Positions 1 through 7,904 of a stretch of DNA of 57,671 nt are shown here, one piece after another (within the stretch, counting starts at the first letter, position 1; each line of letters begins with the position of its first letter). The stretch is from CAIYWZ01 sp964497925 (GTDB lineage: Bacteria; Pseudomonadota; Alphaproteobacteria; CAIYWZ01). Location: positions 1 to 57,671 of the forward strand of contig CAZCFE010000007.1 of the NCBI GenBank assembly GCA_964497925.1. Reading direction: 5' to 3'. The notes beneath the pieces are model-generated. The model was not told the DNA's origin. It ran no database searches and saw nothing but the letters and a program-made list of their open reading frames with translations. The position numbers and the translations under genes were made by a program.

Positions 1-594
1 GTGGTGTTGCATCGTAGAGCCCTCTTCTTGTAGCACCATTTGCGGCATCCCCAAAGTAAAGAACAGCTGATTTTTTATCTGAAGATGACGAGAATCGTGC
101 GAGCAGGGAATCTTTACTGGCCCATGTGTTTAAATTATCATAAGCACTGATCATGGCTTGAATGCTCGAGAGTGTTGTATAGCCAGTTAGAACACCTGAA
201 GGGTTGGCGTCATATATACCTCTTCTGCTGGCGCCATTTGTGCCATCACCAAAATAAAGCACTGCGGTTTGTTTATCAGGGGTTGAGGAGAATCGTGCAA
301 GTAGGGAATCTTTACTGGCCCATGCGCTTAAATTATCATAAGCTGTGATGATGTTTTGGATATGGGAAAAAGAAGTATAGCCAGTAAAAAGAACAGGTGG
401 TGTTGCATCGTAGAGTCCTCTTCTTGTGGCGCCATTTGAGCTGTCAGCAAAATAAAGCACGGCTGCTTGTTTGTCCGGGGGTAAGGCAAGAGAAGAAAGG
501 AAGGCATCTTTATTGGCCCATGTACTTAAAGCCTCGTATGCGGGGCTTAATGTTGTAATTATTGTTTTGCGCTGTTCTAATGTTTGAGGTACGG
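1..594 (-). repeat. Three visible 198-bp tandem repeats (66 aa each)
   Basis: The 198-bp period is seen by aligning TGGTGTTGCATCGTAGAG at position 2 with its copy at 398, and CCTCTTCT at 21 with its copy at 219. Units are roughly 397-594, 199-396 and 1-198, in coding order. The first unit is the most diverged; the later two share longer identical stretches, such as the segment encoding WASKDSLLARFSS. The array continues beyond the window edge. Confidence 0.85.
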
Positions 595-1198
595 ATGTAT
601 CTAGAAAAGAGAGAGTTTTTGATATTTGATCAAGGCTAAGGCCCGATGTTTTTAATTGCGATACAAGCGTGGATGTTGTTCCACCTGAAACACCTCCTGA
701 AAGAGAGCTTGTGGGGGAGAAGATTTGCTTTAATGCATTTGCATCTTGGGCGGAAGACGATGTGGCAGGAACTTTAATATCGGCTGAGGAGAGGTTTGGG
801 AGCAATTGTGTTTTGGCAACAATTGAGGTTAAAGCTGAATCGGTTGCACCTGTTCCATCAAGCCCCAATTTAACCCCTTGGAAGGAATCTTTAAAAGCCC
901 CTTCTAAGGCCGTAAGTGCCGCATTGTCAACCCTGGCATTCCCACTTAAATCAAGCCCCACAGTTTTAAGATTCGGAACAGCTCCTATAGCATTTGCAAT
1001 GGTTTTCGCATTTTGACTTGAAATATCTGCTCCCTGCAGCCCTATTTCTAAATTTTCAATAAACCCTTGAGATAATACAAGATTTGCAATTGATGTAATC
1101 ACATCATCATTGATAACATTAGAAACTCCTGATCCAAAAACAGCAGGTGTATTCATTGCCAAAATAATAGGCAACATTTTAAAATTCAGCTTTCTCAT
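1..1198 (-). CDS. Exported tandem-repeat protein, 5' part (runs off the window)
   Basis: The frame is open from the ATG at 1198 to the window edge, so about 399 residues of the N-terminal part are visible. It begins MRKLNFKMLPIILAMNTPA, a Sec-type signal peptide ending near VFGSG. Residues about 25-160 contain leucine-rich-repeat-like stretches (for example NLKTVGLDLSGN). After a Ser/Thr-rich linker come at least three copies of a 66-residue repeat with the recurring cores WASKDSLLARFSS, AVLYFGD and RRGLYDA. The start is supported by AAGGA just upstream and by an ATGA overlap with a short ORF. A second gene at 57618 has the same first 18 residues, so this is a paralogous family. Function is unknown; a surface or host-directed role is inference from export and repeats. 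Confidence 0.8.
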   Translation of the reverse strand, partial: MRKLNFKMLPIILAMNTPAVFGSGVSNVINDDVITSIANLVLSQGFIENLEIGLQGADISSQNAKTIANAIGAVPNLKTVGLDLSGNARVDNAALTALEGAFKDSFQGVKLGLDGTGATDSALTSIVAKTQLLPNLSSADIKVPATSSSAQDANALKQIFSPTSSLSGGVSGGTTSTLVSQLKTSGLSLDQISKTLSFLDTSVPQTLEQRKTIITTLSPAYEALSTWANKDAFLSSLALPPDKQAAVLYFADSSNGATRRGLYDATPPVLFTGYTSFSHIQNIITAYDNLSAWASKDSLLARFSSTPDKQTAVLYFGDGTNGASRRGIYDANPSGVLTGYTTLSSIQAMISAYDNLNTWASKDSLLARFSSSSDKKSAVLYFGDAANGATRRGLYDATP

Positions 1199-1299
1199 TC
1201 CTTATGATTCCTTTTTTTGATTGTGCGTTGATAGTTGTGAAAAGCATACTTTTTATAGGTTAAAGTTTCTTTAATTTTGTTAAATTTTTTTTTGTCCAT
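1195..1299 (-). CDS. Short leader ORF (34 aa), coupled to the repeat-protein gene
   Basis: ATG at 1299 is preceded by AAGGATAAATATT, a good Shine-Dalgarno site. The 34 codons begin MDKKKFNKIKE and end KKRNHKE, and the TGA overlaps the next start as ATGA. The peptide is very basic and has no signal or membrane segment. It begins at about the distance from the promoter at which other genes here begin, which suggests it is the first translated ORF of the mRNA. Whether the peptide matters or only its translation does cannot be judged. The paralogue at 57618 keeps the last few codons of this frame (RNHKK and stop) but has no clear start for it. Confidence 0.45.
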   Translation of the reverse strand: MDKKKFNKIKETLTYKKYAFHNYQRTIKKRNHKE

Positions 1300-1334
1300 A
1301 ATATTTATCCTTAATTAATGTTTATTATTCTATT

Positions 1335-1363
1335 ATATTATAAAGTAAAAAACGTTTTGTCAA
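1335..1363 (-). promoter_or_regulatory. Sigma70-type promoter for the leader ORF and repeat protein
   Basis: On the minus strand TTGACA (1358-1363) is followed after 17 bases by TAATAT (1335-1340). TATAAT also occurs overlapping it, with spacings of 15 or 20. The leader ATG lies about 35 bases downstream. The element resembles the promoters at 13290, 16855 and 44278. Confidence 0.6.
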
Positions 1364-1394
1364 TAATTATTTATTAAAATAATAAAAATATTTG

Positions 1395-1423
1395 CCTTAT
1401 TTTGATGATATGAAGGAATAAGG
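1395..1423 (-). terminator. Weak hairpin downstream of hdaA
   Basis: CCTTATT pairs with AATAAGG across a 15-base loop, and on the minus strand it is followed by a U-rich stretch (CAAATATTTTTATT). The stem is short and AT-rich, so this is only a possible end for the hdaA transcript. The rest of 1364-1600 holds no ORF with a ribosome-binding site and no RNA gene that I can see. Confidence 0.25.
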
Positions 1424-1600
1424 AAAATTTGTCTTTTTAGTGGCTAAATTTTTACCTTGATCCAGAAACACTGAGTAAAAGATTTTACTTTCGTTATTAA
1501 GTGAGATCAGATATGACATGATGGATTCAAAGGGTTAATATTTGCTTGAAATCAGAGCGAGAAGGATATCTTATCGCAAGGAAAATTGGATATATGAGGG

Positions 1601-2218
1601 CTAGATTTTGAATATTTCTTTTATAAATGGAATTGTGATGGAGCGTTTTTCGATCATGGATCTTTGATTGAGGAGTTGAGCGGTATCATGGATATTTTTA
1701 TAGTCTCTTGTAATTCTTAAGATTAAAAAATCAATAACATCTTCTGATACGTGGATTTGAAGATCGTAAAATTGCTTAAAAAAAAGAACTTTCATGAATT
1801 CTTGTGAAGGAGGAAGAATTTGAACAAGCTCTAATAATTTGACTCTTGATCTTAGATCGGGGAGGGCAATGTCATTGGGGAAAAAAGGCAAGAAAAGAAT
1901 AACTTTTTTTGAAATTCCAAAAATATGATTGATGATATGAAATAGATCAATTTCAGACTTGATACCATCAATCACCACATCATTTTTTGCACTGAGCGCA
2001 GCTTCAATAGAGGTAATCATTTGGAGCCCTTTTTCGCGAAATAAATGGGCAAGGTGGGTCTTTCCTGATTTTTGGGATCCATATACATAAACTCCTCTTG
2101 AAGGGATAGGGGAGGGGGGCAAATAGTTTAAAATAGCGCTTTGTTCATCTGCAGGCATAAAGTCATGAGAGGAGTAAGATGAAGGCATTTTAAAAGGGAG
2201 TGGAATTTGCTCAATCAT
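1601..2218 (-). CDS. hdaA: HdaA, DnaA regulatory inactivator homologue
   Basis: A 205-residue DnaA-related AAA+ protein. The N terminus carries QIPLPF (residues 4-9), which matches the beta-clamp-binding motif found at the start of Hda proteins, followed by Walker A GSQKSGKT (47-54). Hda with the DNA-loaded clamp stimulates ATP hydrolysis by DnaA and so limits re-initiation of replication. It lacks the DnaA DNA-binding domain, as expected from its length. The start overlaps the stop of the upstream permease by 4 bases (ATGA), indicating one operon. The order DUF2066, CDP-alcohol transferase, AI-2E permease, hdaA is a familiar alphaproteobacterial grouping. The acidic Walker B region is less conserved than in DnaA (VVIDGIKS). 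Confidence 0.85.
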   Translation of the reverse strand: MIEQIPLPFKMPSSYSSHDFMPADEQSAILNYLPPSPIPSRGVYVYGSQKSGKTHLAHLFREKGLQMITSIEAALSAKNDVVIDGIKSEIDLFHIINHIFGISKKVILFLPFFPNDIALPDLRSRVKLLELVQILPPSQEFMKVLFFKQFYDLQIHVSEDVIDFLILRITRDYKNIHDTAQLLNQRSMIEKRSITIPFIKEIFKI

Positions 2219-3267
2219 TTTTGATAATAGCTGCTTTCTAAGTATTTAGAAATAGCAAAACGAACAATAACCCCCAAAATCGCAGCGGTAGGAACGGCAA
2301 TTAGAATGCCTATAAACCCTGCGATTTTTGCTCCAGCCATGACAGAAAATAGAATCCATAAAGGGTGAAGGCCAATGCTGTTACCAATTAATAAAGGCCC
2401 CAAAACAGCACCTTCTAGAATCCCTCCACATATATAAATAGATAATAATATCATATTTTGAAGCGAGTCAAAGTTTGAGAAAAAAGCGGATATAAAAGAT
2501 GCGATTAATCCAAATGATACGGCAAAATAAGGAATAAATGAAAATAGCCCTGAAATTAAGGCAATGATAACAGCTCCATCGATCTTGATAATTGATAATG
2601 ATAAACCATAATAAACAATTAAGATAAACCCAATAAACATTTGGCCTCTTGCAAAAAGGGCAAGTTTTTGATTAATTTGTTTTAATAAAGAAAGCACCGT
2701 TGAGCTGTATCTGCGGGGAAGTAAGTGCTCAAGGTTCCATACAAATTTTGGCCAATCTTTTAAAAAGAAAATAGCAACAACTGGGGTGATGAGTATTAAG
2801 GAAAGTGTGTTTGCAACAGCAAAGCCTTTGGAGAGCATATGCGAGATGAAGTGCACAGACCAATTGATAAGGCCACGAATAGAGTTAGAAAGCCCTTCTT
2901 TTATATAGGCCAAATCTTGATCTGATAAAAAATTTGAAAATTGAGAACCAATTTTTGTGATTTTATCTTGAATATTTTGAACATACTCGGGCATATTTTG
3001 TGCAAAATAAATAAGTTGATTTTGAACATAAGGGATTAAAAAACTAAAAAATAAAATAAGGGCTGAGAAAAAAGATAGGACCAAGAAGGAGGATGTTACA
3101 GATCGAGGGATTTTCATTTTAATTTCAATTTTGGAAACAAGTGGATGAAAAATATAGGCAAAAATCATTCCAATTGTAAAAGGGAGTAAAATTTCAATAA
3201 AAAGTGTTAAGAAAACAGCAATCGCAACTAGAAACAAAGCAATCGGCCAAAAAGAATACAGTAACAT
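2215..3267 (-). CDS. AI-2E family (PerM-like) membrane permease
   Basis: A 350-residue inner-membrane protein with paired hydrophobic segments near the N terminus, a central amphipathic region (about residues 85-140) and a cluster of C-terminal membrane segments, the usual layout of the AI-2E/PerM family. Members are putative transporters; only a few have known substrates, so none is assigned here. The C terminus overlaps hdaA by 4 bases and the N terminus follows the CDP-alcohol transferase stop by 1 base, so all appear co-transcribed. Length is normal for the family. Confidence 0.85.
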   Translation of the reverse strand: MLLYSFWPIALFLVAIAVFLTLFIEILLPFTIGMIFAYIFHPLVSKIEIKMKIPRSVTSSFLVLSFFSALILFFSFLIPYVQNQLIYFAQNMPEYVQNIQDKITKIGSQFSNFLSDQDLAYIKEGLSNSIRGLINWSVHFISHMLSKGFAVANTLSLILITPVVAIFFLKDWPKFVWNLEHLLPRRYSSTVLSLLKQINQKLALFARGQMFIGFILIVYYGLSLSIIKIDGAVIIALISGLFSFIPYFAVSFGLIASFISAFFSNFDSLQNMILLSIYICGGILEGAVLGPLLIGNSIGLHPLWILFSVMAGAKIAGFIGILIAVPTAAILGVIVRFAISKYLESSYYQK

Positions 3268-3268
3268 T

Positions 3269-3817
3269 TTAAACCTTTCCGTTTTTTAGAAGCAAAAATC
3301 CAGTATAAAGATATTCGAATCCAGAATAAATGGTTGTGATTGTTGTGGCAACCAAAAGAATTTGGCACAAAGGGTGAATGGGAAAAATATTTCGCAATAC
3401 AAGTCCACCAATTAATAAAAATTGAAGGCCTGTGTTTATTTTGCTGCTTAAGAGAGGTTTTAAATCAATATGGCCAATTTTGTGTGTAAGGAACAGAAGA
3501 CCGCCTATAATAAGAATTTCACGCGCGATTGTTAAAAAGAAGAACCAAATGGGAATCCAGTTTAGATAAACACATGTCATGAATAAAACAAAAGCGAAAA
3601 TTTTATCCGCAATAGGGTCAAAAGCTGTGCCAAAATCAGAGGTTTGGTTTAATTTTCTGGCGATAGCGCCATCAAGCATGTCACTCATTCCGCCAATAAA
3701 CGCCCACATGACAGCTTCTTTATAGCGGTTATTTATCATTAAAAAAGCAATATATGGAGAAATTAGAATTCGAAAAAGTGTCAGAGCATTGGAAATGTTT
3801 ATATAGTCTGACATCAT
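3269..3817 (-). CDS. CDP-alcohol phosphatidyltransferase (PgsA-like paralogue)
   Basis: The CDP-alcohol phosphotransferase motif is complete. Counted from an alternative ATG at 3835, D52, D55, G56, A59 and R60 are followed by G69, D73 and D77 (SDMLDGAIAR then GTAFDPIAD). The protein is a multi-pass membrane enzyme joining CDP-diacylglycerol to a small alcohol. A second copy at 32825-33388 is a better candidate for housekeeping PgsA; which alcohol this one uses is not clear. I chose the ATG at 3817 because it gives an ATGA overlap with the upstream DUF2066 gene. The ATG at 3835 would overlap by 22 bases, and neither has a good ribosome-binding site. Confidence 0.8.
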   Translation of the reverse strand: MMSDYINISNALTLFRILISPYIAFLMINNRYKEAVMWAFIGGMSDMLDGAIARKLNQTSDFGTAFDPIADKIFAFVLFMTCVYLNWIPIWFFFLTIAREILIIGGLLFLTHKIGHIDLKPLLSSKINTGLQFLLIGGLVLRNIFPIHPLCQILLVATTITTIYSGFEYLYTGFLLLKNGKV

Positions 3818-4893
3818 TTTATTTTCAAATACCATTGAGATGCATTTTCAGATAAATCAAGACCAACTCGCTCAAATTCTTGTTTCAATATATCAATATC
3901 ATTTCCAAATGTGAATGAAATTTGAGACATGCCTTTGCTTAAAGTTAATAATTTTGTATTTTTAATGATGCGAATGGTGTCTAGTCTTTTCTTAATATCT
4001 TGCCATATTTTTAGATCATCTGTCATAATATTGCATAAAATTTCTTGTGTTTGATGGGATATTAAATTTCCTTGTTTTTTCCAAACATCCCAAATATTAG
4101 AAATGGTATCGTGCTTCACAATTTTTATCTCTTCTGGAGAAAGGCTTCCATGCTTGCTTAGAGAAGGATATCTCAAGGTTTCTTGACCTGTTGTTTCATA
4201 ATGAACGATATCAACAGTTGAATTTGAAATGGTTTGATTGATATCTTCTTTTTGGATATTCAATATACAGATAAGAATGTCTCGAACATTATATTTATCA
4301 GCAATTTTATCTAATTTTTCCCGGTTTTGAGAGAAAGCATCATTTGCATTTAAAGTGGATAAATCAGAAAAATCACCAAGAGGAAGTTTGTAAGATAGAT
4401 TTGAGTTGAAATCATCATTTTTTTTCCAGGCACCCATCCAAATATTTCCTTCTTCCCAGAGCTTTATATTTGCGCCATCTACAATTAATGGAAGAATCAA
4501 AATATCGGGAATAAAATTTTCAGTGTAGTTTACAGAATATTTTTCAAAAAAATCTTTTACACTTGAGGGGGTGAATTCATAAGAAAGAATGGCAGAATAA
4601 GTTTTAGATGTTGTTTTTTCAGAAATGATTGAAAAGCTTAAAATAAGGGGGGAAATATCTTGAGGGGTTAGATTTTTAGGGATTTTCGATAACTCATCTT
4701 CTTGTATCATGCGCTTGAGGAGTAAGTCAAAAGCTTTTAATTGAGCATCAAGTAGTGCTTGATCTTTTGCTTTATTTGAAGATGTATCTGTTTTTTCGAT
4801 AGAAATATTTTTGATAATATAGGAGTTATTGTGGATTTGTCCAAATAGAGTATTTTGAAAAAATGTGATTAAGAATATAAATATGAACATCAT
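3814..4893 (-). CDS. DUF2066-family exported protein
   Basis: A 359-residue protein with a hydrophobic N terminus (MMFIFIFLITFFQNTLFG), probably a signal peptide. The segment about residues 40-115 (DQALLDAQLKAFDLLLKRMI, later YSAILSYEFTPSSVKDFF) matches the DUF2066 pattern, a family often encoded next to the AI-2E permease and hdaA in alphaproteobacteria. Its biochemical role is not known. It is the first gene of the four-gene operon ending in hdaA. No clear promoter consensus was recognised in the short gap behind the ndk terminator. Confidence 0.7.
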   Translation of the reverse strand: MMFIFIFLITFFQNTLFGQIHNNSYIIKNISIEKTDTSSNKAKDQALLDAQLKAFDLLLKRMIQEDELSKIPKNLTPQDISPLILSFSIISEKTTSKTYSAILSYEFTPSSVKDFFEKYSVNYTENFIPDILILPLIVDGANIKLWEEGNIWMGAWKKNDDFNSNLSYKLPLGDFSDLSTLNANDAFSQNREKLDKIADKYNVRDILICILNIQKEDINQTISNSTVDIVHYETTGQETLRYPSLSKHGSLSPEEIKIVKHDTISNIWDVWKKQGNLISHQTQEILCNIMTDDLKIWQDIKKRLDTIRIIKNTKLLTLSKGMSQISFTFGNDIDILKQEFERVGLDLSENASQWYLKIK

Positions 4894-4904
4894 TTTTCTA
4901 ATTA

Positions 4905-4936
4905 TAAAAATATCCCCTTTTTGTTAAAAGGGGATA
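4905..4936 (-). terminator. Rho-independent terminator of ndk
   Basis: TATCCCCTTTT (4911-4921) pairs perfectly over 11 bp with AAAAGGGGATA (4926-4936) around a 4-base loop. On the minus strand the stem is followed by a run of five Ts. It sits 10 bases past the ndk stop. Confidence 0.85.
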
Positions 4937-4945
4937 TAAAGAATT

Positions 4946-5368
4946 TTAGCCTACAATTTCAAGCTTGCTGAAAAAGAAAGAAATTTCTTCTGCAGCAGCT
5001 TCTGCGGAATCTGACCCATGAACAGAGTTTGCTTCAATTGATTCTGCAAAATCTTTACGAATTGTTCCTGGCGCGGCATTGGCTGGGTTTGTTGCCCCCA
5101 TGATATCGCGATTTTTAACAATTGCATTTTCACCTTCAAGGACTTGTGCAATAACAGGTCCAGAAATCATAAAATCGCAAAGTTCGCCAAAGAAGGATCT
5201 TTCACGATGCGCACCATAAAAGGCTTCTGCTTGTGCTTTAGTCAAGAAAAGACGTTTTTGAGCAACAATACGAAGACCTGCTTGTTCAAAGCGTGCGTTA
5301 ATAGCTCCAGTAAGATTGCGGCGTGTTGCATCTGGCTTGATAATAGAAAGTGTATATTCTTTAGTCAT
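4946..5368 (-). CDS. ndk: Nucleoside diphosphate kinase
   Basis: A 140-residue cytoplasmic enzyme moving the gamma-phosphate from ATP to other NDPs through a phosphohistidine. The active-site motif NSVHGSDS is at residues 114-121, with His117 as the nucleophile, and the N terminus (EYTLSIIKPDA) and GATNPANAAPGTIR are typical. Full length for the family. The ATG has a good site (AAAGGATTCAAAA) upstream. It lies between two strong minus-strand terminators, so it is probably a single-gene unit or reached by read-through from lon. Confidence 0.95.
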   Translation of the reverse strand: MTKEYTLSIIKPDATRRNLTGAINARFEQAGLRIVAQKRLFLTKAQAEAFYGAHRERSFFGELCDFMISGPVIAQVLEGENAIVKNRDIMGATNPANAAPGTIRKDFAESIEANSVHGSDSAEAAAEEISFFFSKLEIVG

Positions 5369-5387
5369 TTTTGAATCCTTTTGTTAT

Positions 5388-5422
5388 TAAAAAAATAGTT
5401 AGCTTTTTTAGAAGCTAACTAT
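5388..5422 (-). terminator. Rho-independent terminator of lon
   Basis: ATAGTTAGCTT (5395-5405) pairs with AAGCTAACTAT (5412-5422), an 11-bp stem. On the minus strand it is followed by seven Ts. It lies between the lon stop and the ndk start. Confidence 0.85.
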
Positions 5423-5452
5423 ATCAATGTTTGATGAAAAAAAAAAGTCTTT

Positions 5453-7897
5453 TTATTGAAACGCAGTTTCTTGACAATGATTACATGATTGCTTTTTTGT
5501 TTGCTCGGCAATATAAGCTCCTTCGTCCCAGTCAATCGACTTTGGTTCTCTGGTGAGTGCAATCTTAAGAGCTTCAAATGCTTCTTCAATTGGAATGATT
5601 GTCAGACTTGATTTTACAATATCTGGAATTTCAATTAAGTCTTTGGCATTATCTTTTGGAATGATGACGGTTGTGATTCCTCCACGAAGAGCTGCAAGTA
5701 ATTTTTCTTTAAGGCCACCAATTGGCAAAACGCGCCCACGAAGAGTGATTTCTCCAGTCATGGCAACATCGTGCCTTACAGGAATATTAGACATAATAGA
5801 GACAATCGAAACACACATAGCAACGCCAGCAGAAGGTCCATCCTTTGGTGTTGCTCCTTCTGGAACGTGTATGTGAATATCCTTGCGATCAAACATAGGA
5901 GGTTCTATCCCAAATTTTGCAGCATTGGCACGTACAAAGCTTGCAGCAGCTTGAACAGATTCTTGCATGACCTCCCCGAGTTTTCCAGTAATAGTCATCT
6001 TGCCTTTTCCAGGCAGCATAACTGCTTCAATGGTAAGTAATTCCCCACCAACTTCGGTCCAAGCAAGGCCTGTTGTAGAGCCCACCAAATCGGTTTTTTC
6101 AGCTTCTCCATGAAGATATTTTTTGATCCCTAAATATTCCTCTAAATCCTCAGGCGTAATAGAAACATTTTTAACTTTTGTAAGAGCTATTTTTTTAACG
6201 GCTTTTCTTGCGATTTTTGCAATTTCACGCTCTAAGTTTCGAACGCCAGCTTCTCTTGTGTAGTAGCGGATAGCATCAATAATAGACTCATCACTTAAAA
6301 GTAATTCTTCTTTTTTAAGACCATGACTTTTAAAAGTTTTAGGAACAAGATATTTCTTTGCAATTTCAAGCTTTTCTTGCTCTGTATAGCCTGAAAGGCG
6401 AATGACTTCCATTCTATCAAGAAGTGGTCCAGGCATTTTTAAACTGTTAGCTGTTGTGATAAACATAACATCTGATAGATCATAATCAATATCTAAGTAA
6501 TGATCATTAAATGTGTTGTTTTGTTCAGGGTCTAGAACCTCTAAAAGAGCAGAAGAGGGGTCTCCTCTCCAATCAGAACCTAATTTATCGATTTCATCAA
6601 GTAAGAAAACAGGGTTAGATGTTTTCGCTTTTTTCATGCCTTGAATGATTCTTCCTGGCATAGACCCAATATATGTTCTTCTGTGTCCACGAATTTCAGA
6701 CTCATCTTTAACACCACCAAGTGAAATGCGTACAAAACTTCTTCCTGTAGCTTTTGCAATCGATTTTGCAAGAGAGGTTTTTCCAACGCCAGGAGGTCCT
6801 GCAAGGCAAATAATAGGACCTTTGATTTTTCCAACCCTGTTTTGAACTGCCAAATATTCAACGATGCGTTCTTTTACTTTTTCAAGACCATAATGATCTT
6901 CATCCAAAACCTTTTGCGCAAATTCAAGATTTTTCTTCACTTTTGTTGGGCAATCCCAAGGAATCGTGGTCATCCAATCAATATAGTTACGAACAACTGT
7001 TGCTTCAGAAGACATGGGCGACATAGTTTTGAGTTTTTTAAACTCACTCAAAGCTTTTTCTTGGGCTTCTTTTGTGAATTTTGTGTTTTTAATCTTTTTC
7101 TCAATTTCTTGCATTTCATCAAGACCATCTTCAGATGTGCCAAGTTCTTTTTGAATGGCTTTGAGTTGTTCATTCAAATAGTAATCTTTTTGAGATTTTT
7201 CCATTTGCGCTTTAATACGCGATTTGAGTTCTTTTTCAACATTTAAAACGCTCATTTCTGCTTCCATGAAGCTATAAACTTTTTCAAGACGGTCTTCAAT
7301 ATTGAATGTTTCAAGAAGCAACTGTTTATCTTGAATTTTAAGGCTTAAATGAGAGGCAATCGTGTCGGCTAAACGGTTAGGAGATTCAATTTTCATAATT
7401 GATGACATGATCTCAGGGGGGATTTTTTTGTTTACTTTTACATATTCATCAAAATCTTCTATGACCGCGCGCATTAATGCTTGAATTTTTGGAGAAGGGT
7501 TAATGATTTCAGATTCTTGATCCATTTCTTTAGCATAGGCTTCAAGGTAATCAGAGTCTTTAACAAAATGACTGATTTGGGCTCTTGCATGACCTTCTAC
7601 CAACAGTTTTACGGTTCCATCTGGAAGTTTTAGGACTTGTAAAATGGTAGCAATCGTCCCCACATCATAAAGATCTTCCGGTGCAGGTTCCTCAATATTA
7701 ATGCTTTTCTGTGTCATTAAAAGGAGTTTCTTTTCCATTTTAATAACGTCTTCAAGCGCTTTGACTGATTTTTTACGACCTACAAATAAAGGCACAATCA
7801 TATTTGGGAATACAACGATATCTTTAAGCGGAACAATATTGTAAAGCGTTCCTAATTCTAAAATAGTTGCATCTTCATCCGTTTTTTTATCTTCCAT
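5453..7897 (-). CDS. lon: Lon ATP-dependent protease
   Basis: A soluble AAA+ protease degrading misfolded and regulatory proteins. Numbered from the ATG at 7897 (814 aa), Walker A GPPGVGKT is at 367-374, Walker B FLLDEIDK follows, and the Ser-Lys dyad is Ser689 (KDGPSAGVAM) and Lys732 (GGLKEKLLAA). The spacing of 43 residues between them is that of known Lon proteases. A longer reading starts with GTG at 7951 and would overlap clpX by 47 bases. I prefer the ATG, which begins MEDKKTDED just after the clpX stop. The C-terminal tail (KQSCNHCQETAFQ) carries a CxxC pair of unknown meaning. It follows clpX closely and is probably co-transcribed. Confidence 0.95.
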   Translation of the reverse strand: MEDKKTDEDATILELGTLYNIVPLKDIVVFPNMIVPLFVGRKKSVKALEDVIKMEKKLLLMTQKSINIEEPAPEDLYDVGTIATILQVLKLPDGTVKLLVEGHARAQISHFVKDSDYLEAYAKEMDQESEIINPSPKIQALMRAVIEDFDEYVKVNKKIPPEIMSSIMKIESPNRLADTIASHLSLKIQDKQLLLETFNIEDRLEKVYSFMEAEMSVLNVEKELKSRIKAQMEKSQKDYYLNEQLKAIQKELGTSEDGLDEMQEIEKKIKNTKFTKEAQEKALSEFKKLKTMSPMSSEATVVRNYIDWMTTIPWDCPTKVKKNLEFAQKVLDEDHYGLEKVKERIVEYLAVQNRVGKIKGPIICLAGPPGVGKTSLAKSIAKATGRSFVRISLGGVKDESEIRGHRRTYIGSMPGRIIQGMKKAKTSNPVFLLDEIDKLGSDWRGDPSSALLEVLDPEQNNTFNDHYLDIDYDLSDVMFITTANSLKMPGPLLDRMEVIRLSGYTEQEKLEIAKKYLVPKTFKSHGLKKEELLLSDESIIDAIRYYTREAGVRNLEREIAKIARKAVKKIALTKVKNVSITPEDLEEYLGIKKYLHGEAEKTDLVGSTTGLAWTEVGGELLTIEAVMLPGKGKMTITGKLGEVMQESVQAAASFVRANAAKFGIEPPMFDRKDIHIHVPEGATPKDGPSAGVAMCVSIVSIMSNIPVRHDVAMTGEITLRGRVLPIGGLKEKLLAALRGGITTVIIPKDNAKDLIEIPDIVKSSLTIIPIEEAFEALKIALTREPKSIDWDEGAYIAEQTKKQSCNHCQETAFQ

Positions 7898-7904
7898 AGC
7901 ACAA

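Noticed and set aside
1..594. CRISPR-like array
   Set aside because: The repeats are 198 bp long, in frame and coding; there is no short-repeat/spacer pattern here or anywhere else in the window.
1397..1519. 40-codon ORF downstream of hdaA on the minus strand
   Set aside because: No ribosome-binding site, no recognisable product, and it ends inside the weak hairpin; likely chance in AT-rich DNA.
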